Of a stretch of 64,000 nucleotides of DNA, positions 24,842 to 32,469 are shown one piece after another. The stretch is taken from the NCBI RefSeq assembly GCF_003725545.1, contig NZ_RJLN01000019.1, positions 1 through 64,000 of the forward strand, given 5' to 3'. Below the pieces are notes generated by a model. It made no database searches and was not told where the DNA came from. It was given only the letters and a program-made list of their open reading frames with translations. Source of the stretch: Micromonospora solifontis (GTDB lineage Bacteria; Actinomycetota; Actinomycetes; Mycobacteriales; Micromonosporaceae). Within the stretch, counting starts at the first letter, position 1. Each line of letters begins with the position of its first letter. The position numbers and the translations under genes were made by a program.

Positions 24842-26035
24842 TCAGCCCACCGCCACCGGCGCGTCCCAGTCGATGACGTACCGCTGCTCGGGGCCGACCG
24901 TCTTCTCCGGGTCCATGGCGGCCTTGATGAACAGCGGCATGAGCACCGGCATGATCGCCCGGGCCACCGGGCCGGGAGCCTTCGTACGGTTGATCCGGGC
25001 CGCCCGGGCCGCCACCTTCTCCACCCGGTCGCGCCGCAGCCGCTCGTACGCGGCGAAGGCGGCCGGGACGTCGGGCAGGTCCCGCAGGCAGCGGGCCAGC
25101 TGCACGGCGCTCTCGATGGCCAGGGAGGCGCCCTGCCCGGAGCTGTTCGAGGGGGCGTGCGCCGCGTCGCCGACCAGCACCATCCGCCCCCGGTGCCAGT
25201 GCGGGACCGGCGGCATGATGTGCAGCGAGCCCACCACCTGCAACTCCTCGGCGCTGCTGGTCCGCATCAGCTCCCGGCCCGGGTCGTCGTCGCCGTACGC
25301 CGCGCGCAGCCTCGCCAGCCACTCGCCGGACGGGACCGCGCGGGCCTCGGTGAGGCTGAGCGGCCGTTCCTGCGGCAGGTTGACCCCCCACCGGGTGCCG
25401 CCCCCCGGCTCCGGCCAGTAGAGGTAGTAGCCGCGCCGGCCGAAGGCGAAGGTCATGGTGCCGGGCTCCGCCGCCACCTCGTGCCGGGCCACCGCCTCGA
25501 AGCCGAGCAGCCCGGTGAACCGCGGTCCCGGCGCGTGCGGGTCGATCAGGGTGCGCACCGTCGAGTGGATGCCGTCCGCGCCGATCAGCACGTCCGCGGT
25601 GGCGGTGCTGCCGTCGGCGAAGGTGGCGGTCACCCCGCCGGCCGTCTCCCGGACGCCGACCAGGCGCTTGCCGTGCTCGATGCGGACCCCCTCGGCCACG
25701 GCCCGGTCGTGCAGCACCCGGTGCAGCGCGGCGCGCGGCACCACCCGCAGCGGCGGCACCCCGGCCAGGGCGGGCAGGGCGACGTGCCGGCGGCCCATGG
25801 CCAGCGCCTGCCGGTCGATCGGGGTGGCGATGGCGGTGACCGCCTCGTCGGCGCCGACGAGGCGCAGCGCCGCGACGCCGTTGGGGGCGAGCGCGAGCGT
25901 GCCGCCGATGCCGTCGGCGGTGCTCGGGTACGCCTCATGGACGGTGGCGGCGATGCCGGCGCGGTGCAGGGCCATCGCGGTCACCGGACCGGCGATGCCG
26001 CCGCCGATGACGATCGCTGTGCTCACTCTGGACAC
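24842..26035 (-). CDS. FAD-dependent monooxygenase
   Basis: A 397-residue class A flavoprotein monooxygenase. It has the FAD-binding GxGxxG motif (IVIGGGIAGPVTAMAL, residues about 8-23), a DG motif (ADVLIGADGIHSTVR, near 150) that binds FAD and NAD(P)H, and a GD motif (GRMVLVGDAAHAPS, near 286). The C-terminal helix bundle ends near 397. Substrates of this group are aromatic or polyketide compounds, including tetracyclines; the actual one is unknown. GGGAGG lies just before the GTG at 26035; GTG 26026 is an alternative. It lies 156 bases downstream of a PadR regulator on the same strand, so the pair may respond to an aromatic or drug-like ligand. Confidence 0.9.
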   Translation of the reverse strand: MSRVSTAIVIGGGIAGPVTAMALHRAGIAATVHEAYPSTADGIGGTLALAPNGVAALRLVGADEAVTAIATPIDRQALAMGRRHVALPALAGVPPLRVVPRAALHRVLHDRAVAEGVRIEHGKRLVGVRETAGGVTATFADGSTATADVLIGADGIHSTVRTLIDPHAPGPRFTGLLGFEAVARHEVAAEPGTMTFAFGRRGYYLYWPEPGGGTRWGVNLPQERPLSLTEARAVPSGEWLARLRAAYGDDDPGRELMRTSSAEELQVVGSLHIMPPVPHWHRGRMVLVGDAAHAPSNSSGQGASLAIESAVQLARCLRDLPDVPAAFAAYERLRRDRVEKVAARAARINRTKAPGPVARAIMPVLMPLFIKAAMDPEKTVGPEQRYVIDWDAPVAVG

Positions 26036-26191
26036 GGTCCCTCCCAGGGTTGTCGGTGGTCGTGCGTGCCGAACCCACCTGGCGGGAGCGCCGGTATCCT
26101 CGTGGTTGCCGCTCCGGGCCGGGCGCCGTCAGGTGTCGGTTCGGGGTAAGGGCCCCGGCGCGGTGTTGGCGCACCGGGCCGGGGCCGTCCG

Positions 26192-26830
26192 TCAGGTGGT
26201 GGTGCCGCCCCCTCCCGCCGGGCCCGGCGCGGGTGGGCCGGCCGTGTGGTAGGCCCGCCACTCGTCCAGCCCGGGGTAGCTGCCCGAGGTGATCTCGGCC
26301 AGCAGGGCGCGGATCCAGGCGGCCTCCGCCTCCTGGATCGTGAGGTCGTACTCGTTCTCCACGAGGAACAGTCGGGGCACCTGCCGCGCGTGCTCCGCGT
26401 ACGCCGCCCGCTCGCGGCGGACGGCCTCCTCGAGTTGTGCCAGCCGGTCGCGCAGCAGCGCGGTGGCCTCGTCGGGGTGCAGCACGGCGAGCACCGACAG
26501 GCCGGCCCGGAACGAGGACCGTTCCACGGTCGGCGTGGCGACCAGTTCGCGCGCCCAGTCGACCAGTTCGGCCCGCCCGTCGTCGGTGATCCGGTAGACG
26601 GTGCGCTCCGGGCGCCGGCCCTCGCGGACGCTCTGCACGGCCGCGATGAGTCCGTGCCGTTCCATGTTGCGCACGACCGTGTAGAAGGACCCCCACTTGA
26701 TCCCCATGTCCTGGTCCTTGCCGCGGCCGCGGAGGGTGGTGGCCAGCTCGTACGGGTGCATCGGGCGCTCGACCAGGACGGCGAGCACGGCCAGCGCCGT
26801 GAGGTTGCCGACCTTCCGTCGCCCTGGCAT
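26192..26830 (-). CDS. PadR family transcriptional regulator
   Basis: A 212-residue PadR-type repressor. The winged helix-turn-helix occupies about 8-95 (TALAVLAVLVERPMHPYELATTL; KWGSFYTVVRNMERHGLI; RTVYRITDDGRAELVDWA). The C-terminal helical dimerisation domain (Vir_C-like) spans about 100-190, followed by a Pro/Gly tail. Its own promoter carries a 16-bp palindrome overlapping a TATACT -10 element, implying autorepression. It probably also controls the downstream FAD monooxygenase. GGAGG lies 7 bases before the ATG. Confidence 0.92.
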   Translation of the reverse strand: MPGRRKVGNLTALAVLAVLVERPMHPYELATTLRGRGKDQDMGIKWGSFYTVVRNMERHGLIAAVQSVREGRRPERTVYRITDDGRAELVDWARELVATPTVERSSFRAGLSVLAVLHPDEATALLRDRLAQLEEAVRRERAAYAEHARQVPRLFLVENEYDLTIQEAEAAWIRALLAEITSGSYPGLDEWRAYHTAGPPAPGPAGGGGTTT

Positions 26831-26844
26831 GTCGTTCCTCCGTT

Positions 26845-26878
26845 GATACTCGCTGACGATTACTCGTCGACGAGTATA
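26845..26878 (-). promoter_or_regulatory. padR promoter and operator
   Basis: The perfect palindrome TACTCGTCGACGAGTA (26861-26876) overlaps a minus-strand TATACT -10 (26878-26873). A further ATACTCG half-site lies at 26846-26852. The arrangement suggests repression by the PadR protein encoded just downstream. Confidence 0.65.
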
Positions 26879-26958
26879 TGGGTCGCGGCCGGCTCGGGGA
26901 AGCCCCTTCCGCGCTCCGGCCCCCGTCGGGCCCGTTCGGCGACCCCGCGCGGGCCGCC

Positions 26959-26964
26959 TACGAT
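26959..26964 (+). promoter_or_regulatory. Leaderless -10 of nadD
   Basis: TACGAT is followed by 6 bases and then the GTG at 26971. There is no RBS. Confidence 0.55.
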
Positions 26965-26970
26965 CGCGGG

Positions 26971-27567
26971 GTGGAGGAAGACATCCGGCGGATCGGCATC
27001 ATGGGCGGCACCTTCGACCCGATCCACCACGGGCACCTGGTCGCCGCCAGCGAGGTGGCCGACCGGTTCGGCCTGGACGAGGTGGTCTTCGTCCCGACCG
27101 GACAGCCCTGGCAGAAGGCGGACGAACCGGTCAGCCCGGCTGAGGACCGCTACCTGATGACGGTGATCGCCACCGCCTCCAACCCGCGCTTCCAGGTGAG
27201 CCGGGTCGACATCGACCGGGGCGGCCCGACCTACACCGTCGACACCCTGCGCGACCTGCACGCCGAGTACGGCCCCAAGGCCCAGCTGTTCTTCATCACC
27301 GGGGCGGACGCGCTGGAACGCATCCTGTCCTGGAAGGACCTCGACGAGGCCCTCGCGCTGGCGCACTTCATCGGCGTCACCCGGCCCGGCTTCGAACTCT
27401 CCGACCAGCACCTGCCCGCCGACACGGTCAGCCTGATCCAGGTCCCCGCGATGGCCATCTCCTCGACAAACTGCCGGGCGCGGGTGGCCCGGGGCGAGCC
27501 GGTCTGGTACCTGGTGCCCGACGGTGTGGTGCAGTACATCGCCAAACGGCGGCTCTACCAGCGGTGA
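26971..27567 (+). CDS. nadD: Nicotinate-nucleotide adenylyltransferase
   Basis: A 198-residue NadD, which adenylylates nicotinate mononucleotide in NAD synthesis. The nucleotidyltransferase motif [12 protein letters not shown] (residues 12-23) contains the (H/T)xGH signature; FITGADALE and [10 protein letters not shown], a variant of the family's ISST-xIR, are also present. The GTG at 26971 is preceded by a leaderless -10 and gives the short N-terminus typical of actinobacterial NadD. It heads the conserved nadD-rsfS-phosphatase-degV block. Confidence 0.96.
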   Translation: MEEDIRRIGIMGGTFDPIHHGHLVAASEVADRFGLDEVVFVPTGQPWQKADEPVSPAEDRYLMTVIATASNPRFQVSRVDIDRGGPTYTVDTLRDLHAEYGPKAQLFFITGADALERILSWKDLDEALALAHFIGVTRPGFELSDQHLPADTVSLIQVPAMAISSTNCRARVARGEPVWYLVPDGVVQYIAKRRLYQR

Positions 27568-27677
27568 TTCCTCCCGGAAGAGCGGCGTTTGTCCCCGTAA
27601 TCGACCAGAACTGACAAGTCGTCGCCCGGCCGGGTGTGAGAGGCTTGGAGGGTCGCACGGTTGATCGAAGGAGAACG

Positions 27678-28082
27678 GTGACAGTTTCCGAACGCGCGCA
27701 CGAGCTGGCGATGGCCGCGGCCCAGGCGGCGGCCGACAAGAAGGCGCAGGACATCGTCATCATCGACGTCGGCGACCAGCTCGCCATCACCGACGCGTTC
27801 GTCCTGGCCGCCGCTCCGAACGAGCGTCAGGTGCTCGCCATCGTCGACGCCATCGAGGAGCGACTGCTGGAGCTGCCGGAGAAGGCCAAGCCGGTCCGGC
27901 GCGAGGGCGAGCGGGGTGGTCGCTGGGTGCTGCTCGACTACGTCGACATCGTGGTGCACGTGCAGCACACCGAGGAGCGGGAGTTCTACGCCCTCGACCG
28001 GCTTTGGAAGGACTGCCCGCAGATCCCGTTCGTGGATCGCGACCTGGCCGACTCCACCGCCGGCACCGCCAGCGCCGAATGA
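27678..28082 (+). CDS. rsfS: Ribosomal silencing factor RsfS
   Basis: A 134-residue RsfS (Iojap/DUF143), which binds L14 and blocks subunit joining under starvation. It contains KKAQDIVIIDVGDQLAITDAFVLA and the conserved EG-x-x-GRWVLLDY-x-DIVVHV-H-x-REFY. GAAGGAG lies 6 bases before the GTG at 27678. Its stop overlaps the next ATG. Confidence 0.96.
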   Translation: MTVSERAHELAMAAAQAAADKKAQDIVIIDVGDQLAITDAFVLAAAPNERQVLAIVDAIEERLLELPEKAKPVRREGERGGRWVLLDYVDIVVHVQHTEEREFYALDRLWKDCPQIPFVDRDLADSTAGTASAE

Positions 28083-28708
28083 CCCGCCTGATCGTCTGGC
28101 GGCACGGCAACACCGACTGGAACGCCACCAGCCGGGTCCAGGGGCAGACCGACATACCGCTCAACGACCTCGGCCGGGAGCAGGCCCGCCTGGCCGCGCC
28201 GGTGCTGGCCGCGCTGCGCCCGGACGCCATCGTCGCCAGCGACCTGTGCCGGGCCGCCGACACCGCCGCCGCCCTCGCCGCCCTCACCGGGCTGCCGGTG
28301 CGCCCCGACCCCCGGCTGCGCGAGCGGCACTTCGGCCAGTGGCAGGGCCTGGCCCTCACCGAGGTGGCCGAGCGCTTCCCCACCGAGTACGCCCGCTGGC
28401 GGGCCGGCGACCCGGACCCGGGCGCCGGCATCGAGACGCTCGACGACCTGGGCAAGCGGCTCGGCGCCGCGTTCCAGGACGCGGCCGACCTGGCCGTCGG
28501 CGGGACGGTCGTGGTGACCACCCACGGCGGCGGCGCCCGGCAGGGCATCGGTCACCTGCTCGGCTGGGACCACACGGTGCTGCGCGCCGTCGGGTCGCTG
28601 GCCAACTGCCACTGGACCGAGCTGCGCCACGACGACGTCCGGGGCTGGCACCTGCGGGCGCACAATGTCGGCCTCGTCACGCAGCCCGCGCCGGCCGACG
28701 CGGTCTGA
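28079..28708 (+). CDS. Histidine phosphatase family protein (GpgP-like)
   Basis: A 209-residue phosphoglycerate-mutase-like phosphatase. The catalytic RHG is in LIVWRHGNTDWN (His9), with a second His in VTTHGGGARQ and Glu in LRERHFGQWQG. The genomic position right after rsfS matches the mycobacterial glucosyl-3-phosphoglycerate phosphatase gpgP, an enzyme of methylglucose-lipopolysaccharide synthesis, so that role is plausible but not proven. The ATG overlaps the rsfS stop (ATGA). Confidence 0.85.
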   Translation: MTRLIVWRHGNTDWNATSRVQGQTDIPLNDLGREQARLAAPVLAALRPDAIVASDLCRAADTAAALAALTGLPVRPDPRLRERHFGQWQGLALTEVAERFPTEYARWRAGDPDPGAGIETLDDLGKRLGAAFQDAADLAVGGTVVVTTHGGGARQGIGHLLGWDHTVLRAVGSLANCHWTELRHDDVRGWHLRAHNVGLVTQPAPADAV

Positions 28709-28730
28709 GGCGCGCCGCCGCCGCATCGGC

Positions 28731-28736
28731 TAGCGT
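28731..28736 (+). promoter_or_regulatory. Leaderless -10 of degV-family gene
   Basis: TAGCGT is followed by 6 bases and then the ATG at 28743. There is no RBS. Confidence 0.55.
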
Positions 28737-28742
28737 GCGGGC

Positions 28743-29591
28743 ATGCCCGTCGCGGTCGTCACCGACTCCACCGCCTACCTCCCGCCCGACCTGGTCCGCG
28801 CCCACCGGCTCACGGTCGTCCCGCTGACCGTCGTGCTCAACGGCGCCGAGGGGCTGGAGGGCGTCGAGACGTTCCCCGACGACGCCACCCGGGCGCTCAG
28901 CGGTCGGCGGGTCTCGGTGAGCACCTCCCGCCCGGCCCCCGAACAGTTCGCCGAGGTCTACCGCGCGCTCCTCGCGGCGGGCGCCGACGCGGTGGTCTCG
29001 GTGCACCTGTCGGCCGAGCTCTCCGGCACGGTCGAGGCGGCCCGACTGGCCGCCGCCGAGTTCGGCGACCGGATCGCCGTGGTCGACAGCCGCTCCACCG
29101 GCATGGGCCTCGGCTTCCCGGTGCTCGCCGCCGCCGCGGCCGCCGCCGGGGGCGTGGACCTCGACGGGGTACGCCGGGCGGCGGTCGACGCGATCGACCG
29201 GACCACCATCTTCTTCTACGTGGACACCCTGGAGTTCCTGCGCCGGGGCGGCCGGATCAACGCGGCCGAGGCGCTGCTCGGCACCGCCCTCTCGGTGAAG
29301 CCCATCATGCACATGCCGGACGGCACGATCGTGGTCCGGGACAAGGTCCGTACCGCCGGCCGGGGCGTGGCCCGCCTGGTCGACCTCGCCGTCGAGGCGG
29401 CCGGCGACGCCGAGGTGGACCTGGCGGTGCACCACCTGGCCGCGCCGCAACGCGCCGAACAGTTGCTGGCGGCGCTCACCGAGCGGCTCGGCGACCGCCT
29501 GCACGACACGTACGTCACCGAGGCCGGGGCGGTGGTCGCCGCGCACGCCGGACCGGGCCTCGCCTGCGTGGTCATCCACCGCCGGCCATGA
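28743..29591 (+). CDS. DegV family fatty-acid-binding protein
   Basis: A 282-residue DegV protein. It starts MPVAVVTDSTAYLPPDLV and contains VSTSRPAPEQFAEVY, VHLSAELSGTVEAARLAA, VDSRSTGMGLGF and LEFLRRGGRINAAEALLGT, all family hallmarks. DegV proteins hold a fatty acid in a buried pocket and act as lipid carriers, for example FakB in FakAB kinases. No FakA kinase is nearby. The position after rsfS and the phosphatase is conserved in actinobacteria. Confidence 0.94.
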   Translation: MPVAVVTDSTAYLPPDLVRAHRLTVVPLTVVLNGAEGLEGVETFPDDATRALSGRRVSVSTSRPAPEQFAEVYRALLAAGADAVVSVHLSAELSGTVEAARLAAAEFGDRIAVVDSRSTGMGLGFPVLAAAAAAAGGVDLDGVRRAAVDAIDRTTIFFYVDTLEFLRRGGRINAAEALLGTALSVKPIMHMPDGTIVVRDKVRTAGRGVARLVDLAVEAAGDAEVDLAVHHLAAPQRAEQLLAALTERLGDRLHDTYVTEAGAVVAAHAGPGLACVVIHRRP

Positions 29592-29673
29592 TCAACACCA
29601 CCTCGCCGAGGCGGCGGTCGCCAGCGCACCCGGACACCGCCATTTCGCCGATCCCGACCGACCGCGCCTGGCG

Positions 29674-30450
29674 GTGACGCCGGTGTCCTACGTGGTGACC
29701 GGCGGCGGCGGGGGCGTCGGGCGGGCCGTCGTCGAACGCCTCGCCGCCGACGGCGGCACCGTCGTCGTTCTCGAACATGACCCGGCGGCGCTGGCCTGGC
29801 TGGCCGACCACCCGGCCGCCGGCCGACTGCTCCCGCTCGTCGGGGACGCGTCCGACGAGGAGGTCACCGGCCGGGCCGCCGACCTGGCCGAGGCCGCCGC
29901 GCCGCTGGCCGGCTGGGTCAACAACGCCGCCATCTTCCGGGACGCCGCCCTGCACACCGCCCCCGCCGCCGAGGTGTGCGCCCTGATCGACCGGAACCTG
30001 CGCCCCGCCGTGGTCGGCGCCGCCACGGCGGTACGCCGCTTCCTCACCGCCGGCACCGGCGGCGCGATCGTCAACGTCTCCTCGCACCAGGCCCGCCGGG
30101 CGGTGCCGGGCGCTCTGCCGTACGCCACCGCGAAGGCGGCCGTGGAAGGGCTGACCCGGGCGCTCGCCGTGGAGTACGGCCGGCACGGCATCCGGACCAA
30201 CGCCGTCGCGCTCGGCTCGATCCACACCGAGCGGCACGCGGCTTTCCTGTCCGGACTGGCACCGGCCGAGGCGGACCGGGTGGGGGCGGAACTCGCCCGG
30301 CTGCACCCGCTGGGGCGGATCGGGCGTACCGCGGAGGTGGCCGACGTGGTGGCCTTCCTGCTCTCCGGGCAGGCCGCCTTCGTCAACGGGGCGGTCCTGC
30401 CGGTGGACGGGGGTCGGTCCGCGCTCGGTCTCGACCCGGAGGAACACTGA
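29674..30450 (+). CDS. SDR family oxidoreductase
   Basis: A 258-residue classical short-chain dehydrogenase. It has the cofactor-binding TGGGGGVG motif near the N-terminus, NNAA (WVNNAAIF), the catalytic Ser in NVSSHQ and Tyr-x-x-x-Lys as YATAK, then GRTAEVADVVAFLLSGQAAFVNGAVLPVDGG. All catalytic residues are intact; the substrate is unknown. GTG 29674 and GTG 29683 are both possible starts and neither has a clear RBS. It is followed 5 bases later by a hydrolase gene, so the two are probably co-transcribed. Confidence 0.9.
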   Translation: MTPVSYVVTGGGGGVGRAVVERLAADGGTVVVLEHDPAALAWLADHPAAGRLLPLVGDASDEEVTGRAADLAEAAAPLAGWVNNAAIFRDAALHTAPAAEVCALIDRNLRPAVVGAATAVRRFLTAGTGGAIVNVSSHQARRAVPGALPYATAKAAVEGLTRALAVEYGRHGIRTNAVALGSIHTERHAAFLSGLAPAEADRVGAELARLHPLGRIGRTAEVADVVAFLLSGQAAFVNGAVLPVDGGRSALGLDPEEH

Positions 30451-30455
30451 ACACT

Positions 30456-31178
30456 GTGGATCGTCCGCCGATCGTGCTGGTGCACGGCACCCGGTTCGCC
30501 CGCGGCCAGTGGCAGCCGCAACTGGTCGCCCTCGCCGCCGAGTTCCCGGTGGCGGCCGTCGACCTGCCCGGGCACGGCCGCCGCTCGGCCGAACCCTGGG
30601 ACCTGGACCGGGCCGCCGACCTGATCGCCGAGGCGGTCCGCGACCTCGACGCCGGCCCGGCGGTGGTGGTCGGACACTCGCTCGGCGGGTACGTCGCGCT
30701 GCACTTCGCGCGCCGGCACCCGGACCTGCTGGCCGGGCTGGTGCTGATGGGCGCCAGCGCCGCCACCACCGGGCCGCTGACCGTCCCGTACCGCCTGGTG
30801 GCGGCCCTGGTCGCGCGGCTGCCGGCCGACCGGCTCACCCGCTGGAACGACCGGCTGCTGCGCCGGCTGTACCCGCCGGAGGTCGTGGACGCCACCATCG
30901 CCGACGGCTACGCCTTCCACACTCTGCCGGTCGCCTGGCGGGACCTGTTCGGCCGGTTCGACGCGTCCAGCCTCGCGGCGGTCCGCGCCCCGGTGCTCAT
31001 CCTCAACGGGCAGCGGGACCTGCTGTTCCGCACCGGGGAGCGGGCGTTCGCGCGGGCCCGTCCCGGCACCCGGATCGAACTGGTCCCGGGCGCGGCACAC
31101 CTGGTCAACTTCGACGCCCCGGCCGCCGTCACCGACGCCGTACGCCGCTTCGCCCGGGAGCTGTCACCGGGCCGCTAG
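30456..31178 (+). CDS. Alpha/beta hydrolase
   Basis: A 240-residue alpha/beta hydrolase. It has the oxyanion-hole HGT motif near residue 9 (IVLVHGTRFARGQW), nucleophile Ser in VVGHSLGGYVAL, a cap region, Asp in LILNGQRDLLFR and the terminal His in PGAAHLVNFD. The substrate is unknown. The GTG start lies 5 bases after the SDR stop, with GGAGG about 13 bases upstream inside that gene. Confidence 0.9.
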   Translation: MDRPPIVLVHGTRFARGQWQPQLVALAAEFPVAAVDLPGHGRRSAEPWDLDRAADLIAEAVRDLDAGPAVVVGHSLGGYVALHFARRHPDLLAGLVLMGASAATTGPLTVPYRLVAALVARLPADRLTRWNDRLLRRLYPPEVVDATIADGYAFHTLPVAWRDLFGRFDASSLAAVRAPVLILNGQRDLLFRTGERAFARARPGTRIELVPGAAHLVNFDAPAAVTDAVRRFARELSPGR

Positions 31179-31270
31179 CACACCGTGTGCATGATCAGGG
31201 CACCGTCCACAGCCCGGTTCCCCATCCACAGCGGAGCTTTGTCGTCAGGCGCCGGCACCACCCGCCGCCG

Positions 31271-31276
31271 TAGCGT
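31271..31276 (+). promoter_or_regulatory. -10 of comEA
   Basis: TAGCGT lies 8 bases before the GTG at 31285, another near-leaderless arrangement. Confidence 0.45.
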
Positions 31277-31284
31277 CCCGAGCC

Positions 31285-32469
31285 GTGCCAGACGACGAGG
31301 AGACGAGGGTACGGCAGCGCCTCGCCCGGCTGTTCGACCCGGTGGGGCCGCATTCCGTCCCGCCCGCCGCCCGGTCGGGTGCCGGCGACGAGCGGGCGCG
31401 GTCCGCGGCGGCCCCGTCACCCACCGGTGAGCCCACGCCGTTCGGGTCGGCGCTCTGGCCCGTTGACCCGACGCGGCGCGCGGTGGCCGGACCTTCCGGT
31501 TCCGGCCGGCGGGTCTCCGGGTCGGATCGGCTCTCCCGCCCGGACGGGCCGGTGTCCGGCCCGGCCGCATCCTCCCTCCCAGAGCGGCCGGCCGCCGGCT
31601 CGTCCTTCCTTGCCGAGCGGCTGGACTCCGGTCCCGTTTCGCCGCCCGTGCCGGATCGGCCGCCCCCCGGTTCGGACCCGTCCTCCGGCGGACCCGGCCG
31701 GCATTCGCCGGCGTCGCCGTTCGACCTCGACCTCGACCGTGCCGACGACGCCCGCGAGCTCCGGTCGGGGCCGACGCCGACCGACCAGGAACGGACCGAG
31801 GGGGCCGGCGTCGCCGGTCCTGGCCGCTCGGCGTCCCGGCTGCTCCCCGGCCCGGGCGCCTTCGATCCCGGCCGTCGAGGGGTCCGCGCCCTCGCCGTGG
31901 CGGCCGCCGTGGTGGTGCTGATCGCCGGGGGTTGGGCGTGGCGGTCCCGGCCACACGCCGAGCCAGTCCGCCCGGTGGTGGCCGCCGCATCGGACGAACC
32001 CCCGCCGTCTCCGCCCGGGCCGTCCGCGTCCGCGCAGCTCGTCGTCGCGGTCGCCGGCAAGGTACGCCGTCCCGGCCTGGTCCGGTTGCCGGCCGGTGCC
32101 CGGGTCGCCGACGCCGTCGAGGCGGCCGGCGGGGCGTTGCCGGGCGTCGACACCGCCCTGCTCAACCCGGCCCGCAAGGTCGCCGACGGCGAGCTGATCC
32201 TGGTCGGTGTCGCCGCCCCGCCCGGGCAGGCGGCCCAGCCCGGCCAGCCGGCGGCGGGTGGCGGGGCGGCCCCGGGCAGCCCGGTCAACCTGAACACCGC
32301 GACCCTGGCCCAGCTCGACGCGCTTCCGGGTGTCGGACCGGTGCTCGCCCAGCGGATCCTCGACCACCGGGAGCAGCATGGCGGCTTCCGGTCCGTCTCC
32401 GACCTGCGCCAGGTCGAGGGCATCGGCGACGCCCGGTACGAGCAGCTCAAGGACCTGGTGACGGTGTGA
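31285..32469 (+). CDS. comEA: ComEA-like helix-hairpin-helix DNA-binding protein
   Basis: A 394-residue ComEA-type protein. A disordered Pro/Ser/Arg-rich cytoplasmic segment (1-190) precedes a membrane helix (about 195-215, ALAVAAAVVVLIAGGWAW). The outside part has a SLBB domain (about 250-312, VVAVAGKVRRPGLVRLPAGARV) and a C-terminal double helix-hairpin-helix (about 330-394, VNLNTATLAQLDALPGVGPVLAQRIL...DLRQVEGIGDARYEQL). It should capture DNA outside the membrane for the ComEC channel. The N-terminal extension is far longer than in Bacillus ComEA. Its stop overlaps the comEC start (TGATG). Confidence 0.93.
   Translation: MPDDEETRVRQRLARLFDPVGPHSVPPAARSGAGDERARSAAAPSPTGEPTPFGSALWPVDPTRRAVAGPSGSGRRVSGSDRLSRPDGPVSGPAASSLPERPAAGSSFLAERLDSGPVSPPVPDRPPPGSDPSSGGPGRHSPASPFDLDLDRADDARELRSGPTPTDQERTEGAGVAGPGRSASRLLPGPGAFDPGRRGVRALAVAAAVVVLIAGGWAWRSRPHAEPVRPVVAAASDEPPPSPPGPSASAQLVVAVAGKVRRPGLVRLPAGARVADAVEAAGGALPGVDTALLNPARKVADGELILVGVAAPPGQAAQPGQPAAGGGAAPGSPVNLNTATLAQLDALPGVGPVLAQRILDHREQHGGFRSVSDLRQVEGIGDARYEQLKDLVTV

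Noticed and set aside
31203..31230. Two DnaA-box-like sequences, CCGTCCACA and CCATCCACA
   Set aside because: Each matches only 7 of 9 consensus positions, there are only two, and no dnaA, dnaN or AT-rich region is nearby, so an origin is not supported.
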